IMG/VR virus record: IMGVR_UViG_3300020159_004070
Location: 1 to 64,000 of that record
Direction: 5' to 3' (one strand)
Length of the DNA: 64,000 nucleotides
Source of the DNA: a virus
Part shown: positions 60,816-64,000 of the stretch, piece by piece
Numbering within the stretch: the first letter of the stretch is position 1
Layout of the letters: each line of letters opens with the position of its first letter
Notes under the pieces: generated by a model
What the model was told of the DNA's origin: nothing
What the model saw: the letters and a program-made list of their open reading frames with translations, nothing else
Database searches by the model: none
Program-made: the position numbers and the translations under genes

Positions 60816-61538
60816 TTACTGGTCCTTCTCAGTTTTAGAAGAAATCTCCCTTACGAAAAGTTCCTTGGCTATTTTGAGTGTCACTGACTCTTGATCGAAG
60901 TCTTCAAATATTTCCATGATCGTAATTGGTGGATCGAATCCTGCGGGAACCCCGACCTGATCAAGTACTTCGTGTGCAACAAACTCGTATGAAAGTGAGA
61001 AGTATGGGTTTCTTAGTGAAACCTTTTTCATAAGTGCACCTTTTGACCCTTCTCTAGTTTCCCCAATTTTCCACCAATATGCAACTATCATATCGTTGGC
61101 CATATTCCTACACAACAGAATCCCATGGTTCTCTTCAGACGTCCTTCCTTTTAGTTGGAATGTCCTGATCCTACTTTCTATATTTTTCCAAAGATCCATG
61201 CCAAGATCAGCATATTTGTATAATATGCTCAATGAGCCATCAACAACCTTGGTTAGTTCCTGCTTGTCATTTTGATCTAAATCAGAGTGCTCTAACTTTT
61301 TTAAAATGTCTCTCAGGTTAGCCGAGGTGATTTCTTCGTTTAGATTAGCTCTATTTTCGATGTAAGTCTTAGCCAATGAAAGCTCCTTGATCATCGAAAA
61401 TATTTTTTTGATTGGGAGGTAAATATCTTCTTTTTCTATATCCTTATTAACACTCGATAGGAAATCTAAAAGTAAATATTGCTTGTGCTCTTGATCAATT
61501 GGATGCTCTATGAACCATGTGGGTTTTATGTTTTTCAT
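60816..61538 (-). CDS. Hypothetical protein, the only minus-strand gene
   Basis: 240 residues, mostly helical, no family recognised. It reads towards the GT25-like gene; the two stops are adjacent (60815/60816). The C-terminal half has a conserved-looking globular stretch (NDMIVAYWWKIGETREGSKG; LSYEFVAHEVLDQVGVPAGF). A box TCAATATATAG lies on the minus strand at 61567-61577, 28 bases before its start, so it may be expressed late from its own promoter. Confidence 0.7.
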   Translation of the reverse strand: MKNIKPTWFIEHPIDQEHKQYLLLDFLSSVNKDIEKEDIYLPIKKIFSMIKELSLAKTYIENRANLNEEITSANLRDILKKLEHSDLDQNDKQELTKVVDGSLSILYKYADLGMDLWKNIESRIRTFQLKGRTSEENHGILLCRNMANDMIVAYWWKIGETREGSKGALMKKVSLRNPYFSLSYEFVAHEVLDQVGVPAGFDPPITIMEIFEDFDQESVTLKIAKELFVREISSKTEKDQ

Positions 61539-61566
61539 GGTGTGATCTTATGTTAGAAAATATGTT

Positions 61567-61577
61567 CTATATATTGA
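61567..61577 (-). promoter_or_regulatory. Late promoter-like box on the minus strand
   Basis: Minus-strand TCAATATATAG, differing by one or two bases from TGATATATAG, at the usual spacing from the minus-strand start at 61538. With the box at 61623 it makes the 117-base region a divergent late promoter region. Confidence 0.5.
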
Positions 61578-61622
61578 CTCTCCACTTAATTACTGGACTT
61601 TTAAAGAAAGGATTATTGTATT

Positions 61623-61632
61623 GGATATATAA
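61623..61632 (+). promoter_or_regulatory. Late promoter box GGATATATAA
   Basis: Exact box, 23 bases before the start at 61656. Confidence 0.8.
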
Positions 61633-61655
61633 TACATAAAAAATGTATTTAAGGA

Positions 61656-62093
61656 ATGTCAAGAATTCATGATTATGGATCGTTTAGTTCTTCAAAAAAT
61701 AAGAGAACTAGTACAGAGCTCAGTTTCACATCTGAGATAAACTATCTTGACGTAGAGGTTGTCAACAAGCCACCCGATATTATTGACGTGGATGATCTTC
61801 ACATGGAGGTTGAATACCAAGCTTCGATCGAACGCAGTAAGGATGGAATACAAGATATAAATTTTGCAATCACAAATATTGAGCTTGAAATAAAGGTTGA
61901 TGACTATCCAAATGATCGGAAAGAGTTTGAGTTTGACATGACCCCGGGTGAAAATATACCTTTTCAAAATGTCATCGTAAGAAAGGGAAGCAAACTTATT
62001 CCGGCCAGCCCAACTTTTGCTAGAATAAACATGATGAAGTCTATGAATACTATGGATTTCAGAGTAGAGATTATATTTGGTAAGGATGAATAA
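61656..62093 (+). CDS. Hypothetical virion-type protein
   Basis: 145 residues, beta-rich (SEINYLDVEVVNKPPDI, FAITNIELEIKVDDYPND), no family recognised. The N-terminus MSRIHDYGSFSSSKNKR has a loose resemblance to the capsid-targeting-like starts but no clear [LI]NE. It follows an exact late box and its end overlaps the next gene by 8 bases. Confidence 0.6.
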   Translation: MSRIHDYGSFSSSKNKRTSTELSFTSEINYLDVEVVNKPPDIIDVDDLHMEVEYQASIERSKDGIQDINFAITNIELEIKVDDYPNDRKEFEFDMTPGENIPFQNVIVRKGSKLIPASPTFARINMMKSMNTMDFRVEIIFGKDE

Positions 62094-62991
62094 AAACGTC
62101 TTAACAGCATACGAGTTTTTCTCTTTAAATGAATCTAAATGTTCTTCTAAGAAAGACTTTGGATTGATTGGTCCTCTCCCTAGTGGAGAATTAAAGATCA
62201 TGTTGAAAGACGTAATGGAGGCATCTGAAAATCCTGAAACCGATTCCTACATCCTAACAGTTAAGGATACCAATGTAGAATTACCAAAAAATGCTTGTAA
62301 TATAGATTCCAACCTGGCAACGGTGAAAACTGATACGAACTGGTTCAGAAACGACCAGAATTTCGAAAAGTTCCACGACCTGATCGAAAAATATATTTCA
62401 TGCCAGCAAGAATCGGACAACAATAAATTGGTTAATGATGTGAATCTTATCACGGAGGAGATTGGGGTAATCCCCGACGTAAACGATTACGAGTGTGATT
62501 GTGACACAGAAATCTCGGGAAGACTTACAAACGGAATGGAGTTCGAATTATACAAGGATTCTGAAACCGATCCTATGAAAAAACTTTTTCTTTACAAGAA
62601 TGATGATGAGATTCATCCGACTATTGAGATTAAGAGGAAGGGATCGAGTTATCAATGTAAATATAGGACTCCGAAAGGGGTTTTTGAGTCCCAGCACGAT
62701 GCTCTAAGCTCAATTAACAAAAAACCAGTTGACCGATATCTAGTTTCTGTTTGTTGTGACAAAGAAGATGAATCGTATCAAAAAGATCTCGTTGATTATT
62801 TATTAAAGCTTTTCAAATACCATTCATGGCAAAAGCCAGAATCTGGTTCGGAAGAAAAAATGGAAAGGTATTTAGAAGAGAGCAAAGAGATAAAGACTGT
62901 CATGGAGATGTTAAAAAACTCCATCCCCGAAAAACACATAGAGGAAATGTACAGTGACGCTAGATCTAAATTTATTTCTTCCAACAAATAG
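62086..62991 (+). CDS. Hypothetical protein with capsid-targeting-like N-terminus
   Basis: 301 residues from ATG 62086; the overlap ATGAATAA with the preceding stop favours it over TTG 62077. The N-terminus MNKNVLTAYEFFSLNESK has the AYEFF...LNE pattern (L-N-E at residues 14-16). The middle is acidic with CDCDTEISGRLTNGMEFELY; the C-terminal ~100 residues are charged and helical. No family recognised. It may be an internal head protein by analogy with the other LNE-bearing proteins. Confidence 0.6.
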   Translation: MNKNVLTAYEFFSLNESKCSSKKDFGLIGPLPSGELKIMLKDVMEASENPETDSYILTVKDTNVELPKNACNIDSNLATVKTDTNWFRNDQNFEKFHDLIEKYISCQQESDNNKLVNDVNLITEEIGVIPDVNDYECDCDTEISGRLTNGMEFELYKDSETDPMKKLFLYKNDDEIHPTIEIKRKGSSYQCKYRTPKGVFESQHDALSSINKKPVDRYLVSVCCDKEDESYQKDLVDYLLKLFKYHSWQKPESGSEEKMERYLEESKEIKTVMEMLKNSIPEKHIEEMYSDARSKFISSNK

Positions 62992-63114
62992 TTTTCTTTA
63001 CGGAACACTTTCCCATATTTCTTGTATAAAAAGAAAACTAACCTTGCTATTCGGTGAATTGTTTACGTTACAGAAGGTATTTGATGCACCGCGTAATTTA
63101 TTATGTGTAGACAT

Positions 63115-63759
63115 ATGGAATGGCTTAAAAGGATATTCTCTAAAAGAAAAAATATGGATCTGAACGACAAGACTTTGCCAGAAATGAAGGAAGAGCTTTC
63201 TAAGAATGATTTCATCTGGACGAAGGGTGAAAAAATGGGCAACATGGAAAGTTACAAGGACGTGACAAGCGATCCTGTAACCGGGATGACTTTCGTAGAA
63301 TTTCAAAGTGGTGGCAGGATTAATCTTGAGCTTCTTAACGAATATATGGATTTTTTCCCAGCATCTAAAGTTGATTTTAGTAAACTGGCTACGCCTGTCC
63401 AAGAGCATAAGCCAACACAGCAGCCAGCCAAAGTTTCGACAAGTGCAAAAGTGGTGACATCAGTTGACCTTGAAGAATCCCCGATATATACATTGCTTAA
63501 AAAACAGAAGGAAAATTGGGTAAACGTAAATATTACATTGAAGTTAAATCTTCCTTCCAAATCTCTTTATAGTGTTCTAATTACTTCTTTTGAGGGTGCG
63601 GAGGAGGAAGTCATTGATTACGTTACCGAGGGAATAGATATAGAGGATATTAGAAGTGCTTTGGGTGAATCTATTTCAGCTTACTACGAGCAACCAAAGA
63701 AAACGACAAGCCAAAGAATAGAAAGAAAAGAAAATAAGACCCCTGAAGATGGAGAATAA
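63115..63759 (+). CDS. Hypothetical protein
   Basis: About 214 residues from ATG 63115 (an ATG at 63103 would add four). The start MEWLKRIFSKRKN is a basic amphipathic helix, followed by two small domains: one around YKDVTSDPVTGMTFVEFQSG and one C-terminal (VNVNITLKLNLPSKSLYSVL, then an acidic helix). A Pro/Thr/Lys linker joins them. No family recognised. The 111-base gap upstream holds no exact late box. It overlaps the Nudix start by 11 bases. Confidence 0.6.
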   Translation: MEWLKRIFSKRKNMDLNDKTLPEMKEELSKNDFIWTKGEKMGNMESYKDVTSDPVTGMTFVEFQSGGRINLELLNEYMDFFPASKVDFSKLATPVQEHKPTQQPAKVSTSAKVVTSVDLEESPIYTLLKKQKENWVNVNITLKLNLPSKSLYSVLITSFEGAEEEVIDYVTEGIDIEDIRSALGESISAYYEQPKKTTSQRIERKENKTPEDGE

Positions 63760-64000
63760 AATTTTGTTTGAGTCACCAAATCTAAATGTAGTTGAAAGAG
63801 ACGGCAGAGTAGGTGTGGTTCCAACTTTCATGAATGTTGTTGTAATGCCATTTGTTTCCGACAATCAAGGATTACCATTGGCAATAGGAATCTTGAAAGA
63901 ACCAAATCCATTCAGAGAAGGAGGGGTTTCCATTTCTTTGATTACAGGTACTTCTGAAGACGCAGACCCGGATTTACTTAGCACTGCCAAGAGAGAACTT
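63749..64000 (+). CDS. Nudix hydrolase-like protein, 3' truncated
   Basis: From ATG 63749, overlapping the preceding stop by 11 bases, the frame stays open to the window end (84 codons). It reads VGVVPTFMNVVVMPFVSDN, LAIGILKEPNPF, then GTSEDADPDLLSTAKREL, which matches the first half of the Nudix box (G.....E........A.REL) with the metal-binding EE(x)G expected just outside the window. Likely hydrolyses a nucleoside-diphosphate derivative such as ADP-ribose or NAD. The box is cut off, so the call is provisional. Confidence 0.6.
   Translation, partial: MENKILFESPNLNVVERDGRVGVVPTFMNVVVMPFVSDNQGLPLAIGILKEPNPFREGGVSISLITGTSEDADPDLLSTAKREL

Noticed and set aside
62954-63163. 69-residue + strand ORF between the 62086 and 63115 genes
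   Set aside because: It overlaps the end of one gene and the start of the next in another frame and reads as poor protein; the gap is better taken as a leader region.
63481-63495. GATATATAC box inside the 63115 gene
   Set aside because: Coding position more than 250 bases from the Nudix start; probably chance in AT-rich DNA.
1-64000. tRNA genes, integrase, transposase or attachment sites
   Set aside because: Intergenic gaps are too short for most tRNAs and none of the larger gaps forms a cloverleaf I can see; no recombinase or transposase motif was found.

Overview
The window looks like part of the genome of a large, strictly lytic, T4-like contractile-tailed phage (Caudoviricetes, myovirus morphology) that probably infects a member of the Bacteroidota. 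T4-type genes appear in recognisable order: neck protein, gp16/gp17 terminase, gp18 sheath, gp19 tubes, a gp26-like baseplate/chaperone protein, a gp55-like late sigma factor, gp4-like head-completion nuclease, gp20 portal, gp30-like ligase, gp44 clamp loader, RNase H-like nuclease, gp21 protease and gp23 capsid. The host is inferred from three intergenic elements of the form T6-7, about 18 bases, TANNTTTG (the Bacteroidota sigma-A pattern) and from A-rich leaders without clear Shine-Dalgarno sites. The genes are tightly packed, often with overlapping stop and start codons, and all but one lie on the + strand. I see no tRNA, integrase or recognisable lysis gene.

Layout. 1-7061: the end of a collagen-like (Gly-Ala-Gln)n fibre gene, a small ORF, a 2OG-Fe(II) oxygenase-like gene, and four glycosyltransferases ending in a clear protein O-heptosyltransferase of the AAH/TibC (BAHT) family. 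7131-19617: neck, terminase, sheath, two tail tubes, gp26-like protein with an overlapping small ORF, and a tape-measure-like protein. 19693-25055: dCMP deaminase, ECF-like sigma factor, PD-(D/E)XK nuclease, small and membrane proteins, and a paralogous pair. 25150-32924: large acidic virion-type protein, late sigma factor, gp4-like nuclease, and two complete portal paralogues. 32935-41961: heptose-7-phosphate kinase (HldE kinase domain), DNA ligase, clamp loader, guanylate kinase-like enzyme, 5' nuclease, and a repair set (UvdE-like, Fpg/Nei, DEDD exonuclease). 42021-54180: nucleotidyltransferase, a 907-residue virion-type protein, a protease-scaffold fusion, the major capsid protein and several coiled-coil proteins. 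54225-60815: two tandem glycosyltransferase-like paralogues, a P-loop kinase, asparagine synthetase, two small proteins, cysteine synthase and a GT25-like protein. 60816-64000: the single minus-strand gene, unknown proteins and the start of a Nudix hydrolase.

Three systems stand out. (1) A probable virion-glycosylation programme: a collagen-like fibre beside an oxygenase, several glycosyltransferases and an O-heptosyltransferase, with a heptose kinase elsewhere in the same window. (2) A late-transcription system: a gp55 homologue plus more than a dozen copies of the box [G/T]GATATATA[A/G/C], usually 15-30 bases before a start codon. (3) A probable head-maturation code: many proteins carry an N-terminal motif resembling the T4 capsid-targeting sequence, followed by [L/I/V]-N-E, which fits the (L/I)-x-E cleavage rule of T4 prohead protease. 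Two probable recoding sites (a +1 site at the gp26-like gene and a -1 A9 site in the 25150 gene) and repeated tandem duplication (portal, tube, 23839/24510, 54225/55129) are further features. All function calls come from reading motifs by eye; no database search was run.
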